Assembly (NCBI RefSeq): GCF_030651745.1 | Contig: NZ_JAUSCC010000050.1 | Coordinates: forward strand, 1-9,668 | From: Methylophaga sp. | GTDB lineage: Bacteria; Pseudomonadota; Gammaproteobacteria; Nitrosococcales; Methylophagaceae | Direction: 5' to 3' | DNA length: 9,668 nt | Made by a program: the position numbers and the translations under genes | The notes under the pieces: generated by a model | Databases searched by the model: none | Seen by the model: the letters and a program-made list of their open reading frames with translations, nothing else | What the model was told of the DNA's origin: nothing | Shown here: piece by piece, positions 1 to 9,124 of the stretch | Numbering within the stretch: the first letter of the stretch is position 1 | Layout of the letters: every line of letters begins with the position of its first letter

Positions 1-61
1 TTTAAGCGTGCCACATCGGTAAGGTGGACAGCAATAGAAAAATTTATAGGACAGTATATCT
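1..61 (+). promoter_or_regulatory. glgB leader with ribosome binding site
   Basis: An AGGA Shine-Dalgarno motif at 48-51 sits 10 nt before the glgB ATG and supports that start. The frame of glgB carries a stop (TAA, 20-22) upstream, so the gene cannot extend into the window edge in that frame. Another frame stays open from position 1 to a TGA at 70-72 and could be the tail of an upstream + strand gene overlapping glgB, but too little is visible to say. I see no convincing promoter; glgB may be a distal gene of an operon that begins outside the window. Confidence 0.55.
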
Positions 62-2233
62 ATGGTTTTTGAACAAAATTTGACAGACGACCAACTTAAA
101 ATCATAGAGGCCAGACATCATGATCCCTTTGCAGTATTGGGGCGTCATCCGACTAAAACCGGCGTGTATGTGAGAGCTTTTCTGCCACATACTGAATCTG
201 CTTGCGTGGGTAACAATCTACCTATGAAAAGAGTCGCTGGTACGGATATCTTTGAATGGTCAGGCCAATCAGATGAGTTGGAAGTTCCCTATCAAATACA
301 TCGCACGACATCACATAATGAAATTCATAGTCATTACGATCCTTACTGCTTTGCTCCGCAGATTTCAGATTATGACTTGTATCTGTTTGCCGAAGGTAAA
401 CACTGGCATGCCTATCGCATTCTGGGCTCGCACAAACGCACAGTCAATGGCGTCGAAGGCGTCGTATTTGCCACCTGGGCACCTAATGCCCAACGTGTCA
501 GTGTAGTAGGCAGTTTTAATCGCTGGGATGGTCGCTGTCACCCAATGCGCTCCAGAGGCAGCACTGGTGTCTGGGAATTATTTATTCCAGGCCTGGATTT
601 AGGTGAACTGTATAAGTTTGAAATACGTAATCACCAGGATGGCAGTCTGCATCTGAAAATGGATCCTTATTGTCAGCAAGCGGAACTTCGTCCCAACACT
701 GCTTCTGTAATATTTGACAGTGCATATCAATGGCAGGACAGAGACTGGATGGCCACCAGAGAACACACCAAGTGGTTAAATGCGCCACATAGTGTTTATG
801 AAGTACATCTTGGATCGTGGCAAAAACACAGTGATGGAAGTTTCTGCAGCTATCGCCAACTTGCTGACAAATTGGTGCCATATGTCAGCAAAATGGGTTT
901 TACTCATATTGAATTATTGCCAATCACCGAACATCCGCTTGATATTTCCTGGGGTTATCAGACGACTGGCTATTATGCAGCGACCAGTCGATTTGGTTCG
1001 CCGGACGATTTCCGCTATCTGGTGGATCAATGTCATCAAAATAATATCGGTGTGATCCTTGATTGGGTGCCCGGCCATTTTCCCAAAGACAGCTTCGGCC
1101 TGGCCCGATTCGACGGCACAGCGCTGTATGAACATGAAGATCCGCGACGTGGTGAACATCAGGATTGGGGCACGTTAATTTTCAATTACGGTCGAAATGA
1201 AGTTCGTAACTTTTTGTTATCCAGTGCGTTTTTCTGGCTGGAGGAATTCCATATTGATGGACTGCGTGTCGATGCAGTCGCGTCGATGTTGTATCTGGAC
1301 TATTCACGCCAGGAAGGTCAATGGCTACCTAATATTCATGGTGGTCGTGAAAATCTTGAAGTTATCAGTTTTCTGCAAGAGGTTAATACGATTCTGCATC
1401 AGGCCCATCCGGGCTGTATTATCGCTGCGGAGGAATCAACGTCGTATCCGATGGTTTCCCGCCCTGCCGATATGGGTGGTCTTGGGTTTTCGATGAAATG
1501 GAATATGGGCTGGATGCACGATATTCTCGAATATATGAAGCAAGACCCCATCCATCGCCGCTATCATCATGATCAACTGACCTTTGGCTTGCTCTATGCC
1601 TTTACGGAGAATTTTGTCCTGCCCTTCTCTCACGATGAAGTGGTGCATGGCAAAAAGTCGATGCGTTACAAAATGCCTGGAGATGAATGGCAGCAATTTG
1701 CCAACCTGCGGTTGCTTTATACTTTTATGTTTAGTTATCCCGGCAAAAAACTGCTGTTTATGGGATCGGAGTTTGGTCAAGGTAGTGAGTGGAATAGTGA
1801 GCAGGCCCTTGAATGGTATTTACTTGACTATCCCCTACATCAAGGGTTGTTACAAATTGTCACCGATTTAAACAAGGTTTATCGTGAAAATCCTGCCCTG
1901 CATTTTCATGATTTTGATGCATATGGCTTTGAGTGGATTGATTGTAATGATCGCGAGCATTCGGTATTGAGTTACCTGCGACGCGGTCAAGACTCCATTG
2001 TTGTTGCGGTGTTTAATTTCACACCGGTAGTGCGGAACAATTATCGAATAGGTGTACCGGAAGCGGGTGAATATGAGGTGATTATTAACTCTGACTCTGA
2101 ATATTACGCTGGTAGTAATTATCCAGTTAGTCCGATTATTTACAGTGAAGCTATCGAATGGTCAGACAGACCTTATTCAATCGTAGTCAATCTGCCGTCT
2201 TTAGCAGGTCTGATTATTCGTAAAAAACATTAA
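62..2233 (+). CDS. glgB: 1,4-alpha-glucan branching enzyme (glycogen branching enzyme)
   Basis: This cytoplasmic enzyme cuts alpha-1,4-glucan chains and re-attaches them through alpha-1,6 bonds, creating the branches of glycogen. At 723 residues it is close to the E. coli enzyme (728). A short N-terminal region is followed by a CBM48 carbohydrate-binding module from about residue 130 ([12 protein letters not shown] and GSFNRWDG motifs), a GH13 catalytic barrel, and an all-beta C-terminal domain from about residue 615. The GH13 regions are intact: DWVPGHFP with D334, GLRVDAV with the nucleophile D404, AAEES with the acid/base E457, and [12 protein letters not shown] with H524 and D525. Each lies one residue before its E. 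coli equivalent. The start is supported by AGGA at 48-51. It is the only + strand gene in the window; it converges on pgi, with a shared hairpin just after its stop. The whole length is consistent with an active enzyme, and identity is very secure. Confidence 0.98.
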   Translation: MVFEQNLTDDQLKIIEARHHDPFAVLGRHPTKTGVYVRAFLPHTESACVGNNLPMKRVAGTDIFEWSGQSDELEVPYQIHRTTSHNEIHSHYDPYCFAPQISDYDLYLFAEGKHWHAYRILGSHKRTVNGVEGVVFATWAPNAQRVSVVGSFNRWDGRCHPMRSRGSTGVWELFIPGLDLGELYKFEIRNHQDGSLHLKMDPYCQQAELRPNTASVIFDSAYQWQDRDWMATREHTKWLNAPHSVYEVHLGSWQKHSDGSFCSYRQLADKLVPYVSKMGFTHIELLPITEHPLDISWGYQTTGYYAATSRFGSPDDFRYLVDQCHQNNIGVILDWVPGHFPKDSFGLARFDGTALYEHEDPRRGEHQDWGTLIFNYGRNEVRNFLLSSAFFWLEEFHIDGLRVDAVASMLYLDYSRQEGQWLPNIHGGRENLEVISFLQEVNTILHQAHPGCIIAAEESTSYPMVSRPADMGGLGFSMKWNMGWMHDILEYMKQDPIHRRYHHDQLTFGLLYAFTENFVLPFSHDEVVHGKKSMRYKMPGDEWQQFANLRLLYTFMFSYPGKKLLFMGSEFGQGSEWNSEQALEWYLLDYPLHQGLLQIVTDLNKVYRENPALHFHDFDAYGFEWIDCNDREHSVLSYLRRGQDSIVVAVFNFTPVVRNNYRIGVPEAGEYEVIINSDSEYYAGSNYPVSPIIYSEAIEWSDRPYSIVVNLPSLAGLIIRKKH

Positions 2234-2236
2234 AAA

Positions 2237-2266
2237 AAAGCGGCTCGTTACATAACGAGCCGCTTT
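2237..2266. terminator. Bidirectional rho-independent terminator between glgB and pgi
   Basis: An inverted repeat pairs 2237-2250 with 2253-2266 perfectly. Sterically it is about 13 bp around a four-base loop, with a GC-rich core (GCGGCTCG/CGAGCCGC). Read on the minus strand, at the end of the pgi operon, the stem runs directly into a tract of eight T (complement of the A run 2232-2239), a classic intrinsic terminator. Read on the + strand after glgB, the tail is only TTTGATTTAAT, so termination should be weaker in that direction. The A run overlaps the last two bases of the glgB stop codon (TAA, 2231-2233), and the hairpin sits 10 nt past the pgi stop. Confidence 0.93.
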
Positions 2267-2276
2267 GATTTAATCA

Positions 2277-3914
2277 TTATTGACGTAAAGCACGAATCAT
2301 TTTAATAAGCTCAGTGGTCGAGCTGTCATGAACAGAGATGTCAGCATTACCTTGCAGATCAGGCAATATCGCTTTGGCTAATTGCTTGCCTAATTCAACA
2401 CCCCATTGATCAAACGAGTTGATGTTCCAGATAACGCCCTGAACAAACACTTTATGTTCATACAAAGCGACTAATTGACCCAGCATTTCAGGCGTCAGTT
2501 TTGGAAATAACAACACATTACTCGGACGATTTCCCGGGAACACTTTATGTGGCAGCAACGCATCTAAAGCTTTGCCTTCATAACCTTCTTTAATCAGCTC
2601 TTCCCTGACCTCTTCGGCACTTTTGCCCTTCATTAATGCTTCAGATTGCGCCAGGCCATTTGCCAGCAGGATTGATTGATGATCACATTCAGGATAATGA
2701 CTATTTACCGGTAATACAAAATCCACCGGGATTAACTGTGTTCCCTGATGGATCAGCTGAAAATAGGCATGTTGTCCGTTGGTACCCGGAGTACCCCAGA
2801 TAACTGGGCCAGTTTTATAACTGATACGTGCGCCCTGACGGTTAATAAACTTACCATTACTTTCCATATCCAACTGCTGCATATGGTTTGGAAAACGGGC
2901 TAATGAATGGTCATAGGGCACAATGGCATGCGTTTGTGCATTAAAGAAATTGATGTACCAGATCCCCAGCATACCCATGATAACCGGGATATTTTCGGCT
3001 AACGGTTTGCTACGGAAATGGTTATCCATTTCGTGTCCGCCTTCCAGCAGACGGATAAAATTATCCATTCCGACATACAGTGCAATCGGTAAGCCGATGG
3101 CACTCCATAACGAATAACGTCCACCTACCCAATCCCAGATTTCAAACATATTGGCTGTATCAATACCAAATTTTGAAACTTCTTTGGCATTGGTGGATAC
3201 AGCAACAAAATGTTTAGCGACATCGGTCTGAGTCGCAACTTTTAAAAACCAGTTGCGGGCAGATTGTGCATTAGTGATAGTTTCTTGCGTGGTAAACGTT
3301 TTTGAAGCCACGATAAACAGCGTGGTTTCAGGATTAAGCTTCTCTAATGTGGTACTAAGATCAGTGCCATCAACATTAGAAACAAAATGTGCCTCAAGAC
3401 CGTCAATACCATAAGGCTCAAGAGCATCACAAATCATTGCTGGACCGAGGTCGGAACCACCAATGCCGATATTCACGATATCAGTGATTTTTTTACCAGT
3501 GAAACCCAACCATTTACCGCTATGCACCTGTTCACAGAACGCTGCCATCTTGTCTAATACAGCATTTACCTGTGGCATAACGTCCTGACCATCCACCATA
3601 ACTGGTGTATTGGCACGATTACGCAAGGCTGTGTGTAAGACCGCACGACCTTCAGTGTGATTGATTTGCTCGCCGGAAAACATGCGTTCAATCCACGATT
3701 GCATATCAACCGCTTGCGCAAGGGCTATTAATTTATCAACAGTTTCGTGCGTAATGCGATTTTTGGAATAATCCAGTAACAAATCGCCAGAACGTAGGGA
3801 AAACCGCTCAAACCTATCTGAATCAAGCACGAACTGCTCGCGCATCGACAGGTATTTGATATCGGAATAATGTCTATCCAGTGATTGCCATTCGGCGATA
3901 TTTAGTGGCGTCAT
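2277..3914 (-). CDS. pgi: Glucose-6-phosphate isomerase
   Basis: Pgi reversibly interconverts glucose-6-phosphate and fructose-6-phosphate in the cytoplasm, linking glycolysis or gluconeogenesis to the pentose phosphate pathway and to glycogen synthesis. The 545-residue product matches the usual bacterial length (E. coli 549). The phosphate-binding [13 protein letters not shown] motif is near residues 148-160 and [10 protein letters not shown] at 203-212. Family signature 1, [14 protein letters not shown], is at 261-274, and signature 2, [18 protein letters not shown], ends at residue 510. Catalytic E351, H382 and K510 are all present, each four residues before the E. coli equivalent. The ATG lies 8 nt after the hisS stop and has no clear Shine-Dalgarno motif, which suggests translational coupling to hisS. 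It is the last gene of the minus-strand operon, ahead of the terminator. Its place behind hisS is unusual, since yfgM-bamB-der commonly follows hisS in gammaproteobacteria. Confidence 0.98.
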   Translation of the reverse strand: MTPLNIAEWQSLDRHYSDIKYLSMREQFVLDSDRFERFSLRSGDLLLDYSKNRITHETVDKLIALAQAVDMQSWIERMFSGEQINHTEGRAVLHTALRNRANTPVMVDGQDVMPQVNAVLDKMAAFCEQVHSGKWLGFTGKKITDIVNIGIGGSDLGPAMICDALEPYGIDGLEAHFVSNVDGTDLSTTLEKLNPETTLFIVASKTFTTQETITNAQSARNWFLKVATQTDVAKHFVAVSTNAKEVSKFGIDTANMFEIWDWVGGRYSLWSAIGLPIALYVGMDNFIRLLEGGHEMDNHFRSKPLAENIPVIMGMLGIWYINFFNAQTHAIVPYDHSLARFPNHMQQLDMESNGKFINRQGARISYKTGPVIWGTPGTNGQHAYFQLIHQGTQLIPVDFVLPVNSHYPECDHQSILLANGLAQSEALMKGKSAEEVREELIKEGYEGKALDALLPHKVFPGNRPSNVLLFPKLTPEMLGQLVALYEHKVFVQGVIWNINSFDQWGVELGKQLAKAILPDLQGNADISVHDSSTTELIKMIRALRQ

Positions 3915-3922
3915 ATTTCTAC

Positions 3923-5206
3923 TTATTTTTGTGAACGGTTATCAAAATTTGATGTTGAGAGAAAAGTTGCCAGCTCCGACCAGGCTAATGTCTGTTGTTC
4001 GCCTGTAGACATGGTTTTAACACCAATACGTTGCTGCGCCATTTCCTCTTCACCCAAAATTAAGGTCCAGCGCGCTCCACTACGATCAGCCCGCTTGAAT
4101 TGGCTTTTAAAACTACCACCACCACAGTGGCTAATCAAGCGAAGATCCGGAAGCTGGTCTCTGAGGCTTTCAGCTAGTAATAAAGATTGCGCAGCAGCAG
4201 CTTCACCGACCGCGACCAGATAAACGTCTGGCCCTTGAATTCCCGGTAACCTACCACCGGCTTCAAGTAAAGAAATCAATCTTTCCAGACCGATGGCAAA
4301 ACCGATTGCGCTGGAAGCTTTACCACCGAGTTGAGTAATCAAACCATCGTAGCGCCCGCCGGCACAAACAGTACCTTGTGCGCCCAGCTGATCGGTCACC
4401 CATTCAAAGACGGTTTTGCCATAATAATCGAGTCCACGTACCAGCCGTGGGTTGACCTCAAATGCAATACCGGCCTCTCTTAACGTGCAGCATAACTGTT
4501 CAAAATGCTCGGCTGATTCGGTATCTAGATAATCAATCAATTTCGGAGCAGCTTCGTTAAGTACCTGCATATCCGGATTTTTACTGTCCAGGATTCGCAA
4601 CGGATTACTCAGCAAGCGTCGTTGGCTGTCTTCGTCCAGTTGTTGCTGATTAGCCTGATAGTACTCAACCAGTTTCTCCCGATAATGTAGCCGCGCCTCA
4701 GTACTGCCCAGTGAGTTAATTTGCAGCGTAATATCCTTTAAACCAAGCTTTTTCCATAAACGCGCAGTTAATAGAATCATTTCAGCATCAATATCCGGAC
4801 CACTAAAGCCATAGGCTTCAACACCCAGCTGGTGAAACTGACGATATCGGCCTTTTTGCGGACGCTCATGACGAAACATCGGCCCCATATACCAGAGACG
4901 TTGCTGTTGATTGAACATGCCATGTTCCATTGCAGCTCTGACGCAGCCAGCCGTGCCTTCCGGACGCAATGTCAGACTGTCACCATTACGATCGTCAAAG
5001 GTATACATTTCCTTTTCAACAATGTCAGTGACTTCGCCAATTGAGCGTTTGAATAATTCAGTTTTTTCCAGAATGGGTAAACGGATTTCCTGATAACCAT
5101 AGCTATCAAGGATCTGTTTCAGGCTGGTTTCAACGGCTTGCCAGTACGGCGTCATTTCCGGAAGAATGTCGTTCATTCCCCGGACAGAACGGATAATCTC
5201 TGCCAC
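3923..5206 (-). CDS. hisS: Histidyl-tRNA synthetase
   Basis: HisS charges tRNA-His with histidine, using ATP, in the cytoplasm. It is a class II synthetase of 427 residues (E. coli 424). The N-terminal [12 protein letters not shown] matches the family start. Motif 2 is intact around 81-131 ([11 protein letters not shown], then [16 protein letters not shown] with R112, Q126 and E130). The histidine-specific motif [15 protein letters not shown] covers 255-269 with R257, and motif 3 ([13 protein letters not shown]) is near 298-310. The anticodon-binding domain follows from about residue 326. The start codon is GTG at 5204-5206. I chose it because the ten residues before the first internal ATG belong to the conserved N-terminus. 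The ispG stop is only 2 nt upstream, so translation is probably coupled. Downstream is pgi rather than the usual yfgM. Confidence 0.98.
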   Translation of the reverse strand: MAEIIRSVRGMNDILPEMTPYWQAVETSLKQILDSYGYQEIRLPILEKTELFKRSIGEVTDIVEKEMYTFDDRNGDSLTLRPEGTAGCVRAAMEHGMFNQQQRLWYMGPMFRHERPQKGRYRQFHQLGVEAYGFSGPDIDAEMILLTARLWKKLGLKDITLQINSLGSTEARLHYREKLVEYYQANQQQLDEDSQRRLLSNPLRILDSKNPDMQVLNEAAPKLIDYLDTESAEHFEQLCCTLREAGIAFEVNPRLVRGLDYYGKTVFEWVTDQLGAQGTVCAGGRYDGLITQLGGKASSAIGFAIGLERLISLLEAGGRLPGIQGPDVYLVAVGEAAAAQSLLLAESLRDQLPDLRLISHCGGGSFKSQFKRADRSGARWTLILGEEEMAQQRIGVKTMSTGEQQTLAWSELATFLSTSNFDNRSQK

Positions 5207-5208
5207 CT

Positions 5209-6327
5209 TTAGCTTATGTCCTTTATCGGAATTACTTTTGCGGGTTGTTCAGTGCGCATGGCGATCCGCTGGCGAATTTCTTTTTCCAGCTCATCCACCA
5301 ATGATTCGTTGTCTAATTTATGATGCGGTTTTCCATCACGATATAACAGATTTGGTGAGCCACCAGTCAAGCCGATTGCAGCCTCCTTGGCTTCACCAGG
5401 ACCGTTCACCACACAGCCGATTACCGCAACATCCATCGGTTCGATAATATCCTCCAGACGTGCTTCAAGTGCATTGACGGTGGAGATAACATCAAACTCT
5501 TGCCTGGAGCACGATGGACAGGCAATCAGATTAATGCCTTTGCTACGAATTCGCAGGCTTTTCAGAATATCAAAGCCGACACGGATTTCTTCTATCGGAT
5601 CAGCGGCCAACGAAACGCGAATCGTGTCGCCAATACCTTCAGCGAGCAACATGCCAAGGCCAATAGCTGATTTCACTGCACCGCTACGCAAACTGCCTGC
5701 TTCTGTAATACCCAAATGCAAAGGCTGTTCAATTTGATTGGCCAATAGTCTATAGGCATGGACCGTCATAAACACATCAGATGCTTTCAAACTGACTTTA
5801 AAATCAGGGAAATTCAGTCGATCCAGAATATCTATATGTCTTAAGGCAGATTCAACCAGTGCTTCGGGTGTCGGTTCACCATATTTTTTTTGTAATTCTT
5901 TTTCCAGGGAGCCGGCATTTACACCTATACGGATTGGAATGCCAAAATCCCGGGCTTTATCGACAACCGCGCGAACCCGATCTTCTCTGCCAATATTGCC
6001 TGGATTTATTCGCAAACAGTCAACGCCAAGTTCGGCTACTCGCAGAGCAATTCTGTAATCAAAATGAATATCCGCAATTAATGGAATATCCACTTGCTGA
6101 CGAATGGCGCCAAACGCTTCTGCCGCATCCATAGATGGAATTGATACACGGACAATATCTGCACCAACTTTTTGCAGGCGCTGGATCTGATCGACAGTTG
6201 CTGCAACATCGGTTGTTTCAGTATTGGTCATACTTTGCACAGCAACCGGAGCATCGCCGCCTACTGGAACATTACCAACCATGATTTGACGCGATTTACG
6301 TCGTTTTATAGGTGATGGTGAATGCAT
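5209..6327 (-). CDS. ispG: (E)-4-hydroxy-3-methylbut-2-enyl-diphosphate synthase
   Basis: IspG (formerly GcpE) is the [4Fe-4S] enzyme that reductively opens methylerythritol cyclodiphosphate to HMBPP, the penultimate step of the MEP isoprenoid pathway in the cytoplasm. The product has 372 residues, the same as E. coli. The N-terminal [19 protein letters not shown] leads into a TIM-barrel domain with the [16 protein letters not shown] and [18 protein letters not shown] segments. The iron-sulfur ligands are C270 and C273 ([11 protein letters not shown]), C305 ([10 protein letters not shown]) and E312, identical in number to E. coli. The ATG shares one base with the rodZ TAA stop. A GGGAG Shine-Dalgarno motif at 6338-6342, 10 nt upstream, lies inside the rodZ coding end and within a small dyad. 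Position between rodZ and hisS is the usual gammaproteobacterial arrangement. Confidence 0.98.
   Translation of the reverse strand: MHSPSPIKRRKSRQIMVGNVPVGGDAPVAVQSMTNTETTDVAATVDQIQRLQKVGADIVRVSIPSMDAAEAFGAIRQQVDIPLIADIHFDYRIALRVAELGVDCLRINPGNIGREDRVRAVVDKARDFGIPIRIGVNAGSLEKELQKKYGEPTPEALVESALRHIDILDRLNFPDFKVSLKASDVFMTVHAYRLLANQIEQPLHLGITEAGSLRSGAVKSAIGLGMLLAEGIGDTIRVSLAADPIEEIRVGFDILKSLRIRSKGINLIACPSCSRQEFDVISTVNALEARLEDIIEPMDVAVIGCVVNGPGEAKEAAIGLTGGSPNLLYRDGKPHHKLDNESLVDELEKEIRQRIAMRTEQPAKVIPIKDIS
5219..5224 (-). promoter_or_regulatory. hisS ribosome binding site inside the ispG 3' end
   Basis: AAAGGA on the minus strand lies within the final codons of ispG, 12 nt before the hisS GTG. The spacing is longer than ideal. 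A second AAAGG touches the GTG itself and is too close to serve that start. The combination of a GTG codon, a stretched spacer and a 2-nt gap to the ispG stop suggests that hisS relies partly on ribosomes finishing ispG. Confidence 0.5.
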
Positions 6328-7250
6328 TAGGAGTCAACTCCCAAAGTAAAACGTGCAACATTACCGCGTGTGTACTCTGAAATATCAATTATCTCGCCAT
6401 CAAATCTGACCGAAGCAGCATTTGCCTGGCCCAGTGAAACTTGCAGAGGTGAAGTACCCGTCAACTCAACAGTATTACCGCCTCGCACCACACGACTAAT
6501 CAAAACCTGCTGATTGGCATCACGTACTTCAACCCAACAGTCGGCATTTATACCAATGATTAAATTTTTCTGATTTGAATTCTCGGCCACTGTTGGAGCA
6601 GAAGCTTCAAGCTCTGATTCACCTGTAACAGGTATAGGTGTGGTCTGAGGAGAATTACTTTCTGCCAATGGTTCTGTAGATTCTTCTGAAGATACAAGTG
6701 GTTCATCGATGTTAATGAACTGCTCGGTATTTGACTCTGTAATAGGGATTGGAGCTGCTACATCAGTGTCGATCGGATCCAATGGTTCGATCAGCGGTTG
6801 ATTAGAATTATCACTAATCAGATCATCACTCTGCATTAATTGCCATTGTTGATAGGCAAACCAAGCTATTATCGCCACGATGATAAGTAATAAAAACGGC
6901 AACAATTGAAACGAAGATTTAGCTGGTCTTATTTGTTGTATTGGCGCAATTGCGGGAGTTCGGTGATCAATTGTTTCATGGAATTCAATATTGAAGCCTG
7001 CCAGCATTTCATCCTGCGGAAGCCCCAAGAACTTTACATAACTCAAAAAATAGCCACGGGCATAAGTCCGGCCATGCAACTTATCCCAGTTCTGTTCTTC
7101 CAGATGCACAATAGCATCTCGTGTGACCCTCAGCTGTGCTGCAGCATCAGTAATTGAGATTTTTTTCTCTTCACGAGCTTCGCGAAGACGTTTTCCAACA
7201 TCGACTGATGAGGAAACAACACTCTGTTCTTCTGTATGACTCTCAGTCAT
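6327..7250 (-). CDS. rodZ: Cytoskeletal cell-shape protein RodZ
   Basis: RodZ is a bitopic inner-membrane protein that links the MreB actin-like cytoskeleton to the elongation machinery and maintains rod shape. The 307-residue product has the full family layout. A cytoplasmic Xre-like helix-turn-helix domain covers about 18-80 ([20 protein letters not shown], then [14 protein letters not shown]). A basic juxtamembrane stretch ends at K111, and one membrane helix spans about 114-136 ([18 protein letters not shown]). A Pro/Ser/Thr/Glu-rich periplasmic linker covers about 137-227, and a C-terminal beta domain (DUF4115 type) runs from about 229 to 305 ([26 protein letters not shown]). E. coli RodZ is slightly longer (337), the difference probably lying in the linker. 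The ATG is 5 nt after the pilW stop, with AAGG about 12 nt upstream, and the stop overlaps the ispG start by one base. The linker has no basic residues. Confidence 0.95.
   Translation of the reverse strand: MTESHTEEQSVVSSSVDVGKRLREAREEKKISITDAAAQLRVTRDAIVHLEEQNWDKLHGRTYARGYFLSYVKFLGLPQDEMLAGFNIEFHETIDHRTPAIAPIQQIRPAKSSFQLLPFLLLIIVAIIAWFAYQQWQLMQSDDLISDNSNQPLIEPLDPIDTDVAAPIPITESNTEQFINIDEPLVSSEESTEPLAESNSPQTTPIPVTGESELEASAPTVAENSNQKNLIIGINADCWVEVRDANQQVLISRVVRGGNTVELTGTSPLQVSLGQANAASVRFDGEIIDISEYTRGNVARFTLGVDS
6330..6342 (-). promoter_or_regulatory. ispG ribosome binding site within a short dyad
   Basis: On the minus strand the last codons of rodZ contain GGGAG (6338-6342), the likely ispG Shine-Dalgarno motif, 10 nt before the ATG. 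It is immediately followed by a complementary ACTCC, giving the dyad GGAGT-TG-ACTCC at 6330-6341 (realistically a 4-bp GC-rich stem with a TTGA loop). The RNA could fold so that the ribosome binding site is hidden until a ribosome ending rodZ opens it. The motif is seen directly; the coupling role is inference. Confidence 0.45.
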
Positions 7251-7255
7251 AAATG

Positions 7256-8011
7256 TTAAATACCTTCATTGACTATACGCATTTCGTCAGAATCCGGAAA
7301 CCGGGCTCGCATAATTAATTTATAGCTGGATACAGCATCTTCATTGCCCAGTTTTCGCTCAGTTTTTATGGCGGTCAGTAAAGCCTGAGGTGTCCAGGGA
7401 GACACATTATTAAAACGTTGTACATACGCTCTGGCCTGCATGTAATTCATTTGCTCATAGCTCAGATCAGCCATGCCCATCAATGATTTGCTTAAATTAG
7501 GGTTAATCTGTAATGCCCGTCTGAAATAGGATTCTGCCTTAACAACATCCGGTATCTCTCTGGTACATAACCCGGCATTTTCATAGGCCATTGCAGCGCT
7601 TTGATACAGCGGATTTTCAACCGCTTTCAGAAAGCGTTTTTCGGCTTCCTCATATTTGCCTTCCTGACACAGAAAAACGCCATAGTTATTTTGTGCTTCT
7701 GAATATTGTGGAGCACGATTAACCGCTTCTTTAAAATGTTTTTCAGCTTTCTGACTTTCGCCCAAACGCTGATAAAGCAAAGCCATCGTATTGTGTGCAC
7801 TGGGTAAATTCGGGTTTTGCTTCAATGCTTTATCAAGCTTTTCCATGGCGATTTCATAATCACCACGTTGCAGATAACTTATCCCCAACTGCATATTTAA
7901 TTCTGCAGCTTTAGGATCCGGTGCGATATGTTCACGTGGTCCCGTTGTACCACATGCCGTTAGCAGCAAAATTGATGTCGCCAGAAAACCTATTTGCAAA
8001 GATGATTTCAT
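7256..8011 (-). CDS. pilW: Type IV pilus biogenesis/stability lipoprotein PilW/PilF (TPR pilotin)
   Basis: The 251-residue product starts with a lipoprotein signal (a short KSS-containing N-region, a hydrophobic core and lipobox LTAC), so C20 should be lipidated. Residue 21 is Gly rather than Asp, which favours outer-membrane sorting. The rest is about five or six tetratricopeptide repeats, near 36-69 ([20 protein letters not shown]), 70-103 ([20 protein letters not shown]), 104-137 ([20 protein letters not shown]), 139-172 and 173-206. This matches PilF/PilW, the outer-membrane pilotin that helps the PilQ secretin assemble in type IV pilus systems. The ATG overlaps the rlmN stop by 4 nt (ATGA), with GGGAGG at 8025-8030, 13 nt upstream. 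The rlmN-pilF-rodZ-ispG order is known from Pseudomonas; E. coli lacks this gene at the locus. No other pilus gene is in the window, so pilus function is inferred from family and position. Both names are used. Confidence 0.93.
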   Translation of the reverse strand: MKSSLQIGFLATSILLLTACGTTGPREHIAPDPKAAELNMQLGISYLQRGDYEIAMEKLDKALKQNPNLPSAHNTMALLYQRLGESQKAEKHFKEAVNRAPQYSEAQNNYGVFLCQEGKYEEAEKRFLKAVENPLYQSAAMAYENAGLCTREIPDVVKAESYFRRALQINPNLSKSLMGMADLSYEQMNYMQARAYVQRFNNVSPWTPQALLTAIKTERKLGNEDAVSSYKLIMRARFPDSDEMRIVNEGI

Positions 8012-9114
8012 CGGACGAAAACAACCTCCCGTTCGACTAATTTCTGAGTACGGCGAGTTTTATCCTGCACCTCACCCGCTAATTGACCACAGGCAGCCAC
8101 AATATCATCACCACGTGTTTTTCGTACAGTCGCCACCAGACCGGCAGCAATCAATTGCTCTTTAAAACGAGTAATCACATTTCGAGACGAGCATAGATAA
8201 TTGGTGCCGGGAAATGGATTAAACGGAATCAGATTAATTTTATTGGGAATACCTTTCAGAATTCGGATCAAATCCCGTGCATCCTGTTCCGAGTCATTGA
8301 TGCCTGCCAACATGACATACTCGACCGTGATGTGACGACGTAATTGCTCACCCGTTACATAACGTTTGCAGGCTGCCAATAATTCAGCAATCGGATACTT
8401 ATCGTTTAACGGAATAATTTCGCTACGTAATTTGTCATTGGCAGCATGCAGTGAAATAGCCAGGCTGACATGACAATCTTCTTTTAAACGATCAATCATC
8501 GGTACCACACCAGAGGTACTCAATGTTAAACGTCGCCAGGAAATCCCATAAGCCAGATCATCTCGCATCAGATTCATCGCAGTAATTACATTGTTGTAAT
8601 TCGTCAGCGGTTCACCCATGCCCATCATGACCACATTGGTCACCATTCGATTGCCTTTCGGATCTTTGCCTAAGGCTTCATTGGCAATCCACAGTTGAGC
8701 AATAATTTCTGCAGAACTGAGATTACGATTAAAACCTTGTTGACCAGTGGAACAAAAGGTACAAGTCAATGCACATCCCACTTGAGAAGAAACACATAAG
8801 GTGCCTCGTCCGTTTTCAGGAATAAACACCGTTTCAATCGAATTATCACCATCCATTTTGATGATCCATTTACGGGTACCATCAGTGGATATGTGTTCGT
8901 GTAGCAATTCCGGTACACGTATTTCGGCAATTTGACTCAGTTTTTCACGTAGTGTTTTGCTCAAATTACTCATCTGAGCAAAATCAGTAACGCGATACTG
9001 ATGAATCCACTGTAAAAGCTGGCGCGCACGAAAGGGTTTCTCATCAATTTCGACGAAAAACCCTTCCAGACCTTTCAGGTCCAGACCAAGCAGATTGGTC
9101 AATGTGTTTGCCAT
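8008..9114 (-). CDS. rlmN: Dual-specificity 23S rRNA (A2503-C2)/tRNA (A37-C2) methyltransferase
   Basis: RlmN is a radical SAM enzyme that methylates C2 of adenosine 2503 in 23S rRNA and of A37 in a subset of tRNAs, affecting decoding accuracy. The product has 368 residues (E. coli 384; the difference is mainly a shorter N-terminus). The radical SAM cluster motif is CALTCTFC, with C114, C118 and C121. C107 (GTLCVSS) and C342 (AACGQLAGE) correspond to the catalytic cysteines C118 and C355 of E. coli, so the full mechanism is present. The SAM-binding MGMGEPL motif is at 164-170. The N-terminal [16 protein letters not shown] is the usual RNA-binding accessory region. These features separate RlmN from the resistance methylase Cfr less clearly than phylogeny would, but locus and overall resemblance favour RlmN. 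The ATG is 10 nt after the ndk stop without a clear Shine-Dalgarno motif, and the stop overlaps pilW. Confidence 0.97.
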   Translation of the reverse strand: MANTLTNLLGLDLKGLEGFFVEIDEKPFRARQLLQWIHQYRVTDFAQMSNLSKTLREKLSQIAEIRVPELLHEHISTDGTRKWIIKMDGDNSIETVFIPENGRGTLCVSSQVGCALTCTFCSTGQQGFNRNLSSAEIIAQLWIANEALGKDPKGNRMVTNVVMMGMGEPLTNYNNVITAMNLMRDDLAYGISWRRLTLSTSGVVPMIDRLKEDCHVSLAISLHAANDKLRSEIIPLNDKYPIAELLAACKRYVTGEQLRRHITVEYVMLAGINDSEQDARDLIRILKGIPNKINLIPFNPFPGTNYLCSSRNVITRFKEQLIAAGLVATVRKTRGDDIVAACGQLAGEVQDKTRRTQKLVEREVVFVR

Positions 9115-9124
9115 TATTCAGTGA

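Noticed and set aside
1436..1780. Antisense 114-codon open frame inside glgB
   Set aside because: It lies opposite the conserved GH13 regions, its translation resembles no family I know, and glgB fully explains the sequence.
5387..5737. 116-codon open frame opposite ispG
   Set aside because: It is a shadow of the iron-sulfur domain coding sequence, with no good ribosome binding site or recognisable motif.
5859..6134. 91-codon open frame opposite ispG
   Set aside because: Fully inside the ispG barrel domain; no independent evidence of coding.
7130..7200. Helix-turn-helix gene as a transcription factor
   Set aside because: The domain is followed by a membrane helix, linker and DUF4115-type domain, the RodZ layout, and lies in the rodZ locus.
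8670..8790. Possible Cfr-type resistance methylase instead of RlmN
   Set aside because: Both share the radical SAM cysteines, but the housekeeping locus and closeness to E. coli RlmN along the full length favour RlmN.
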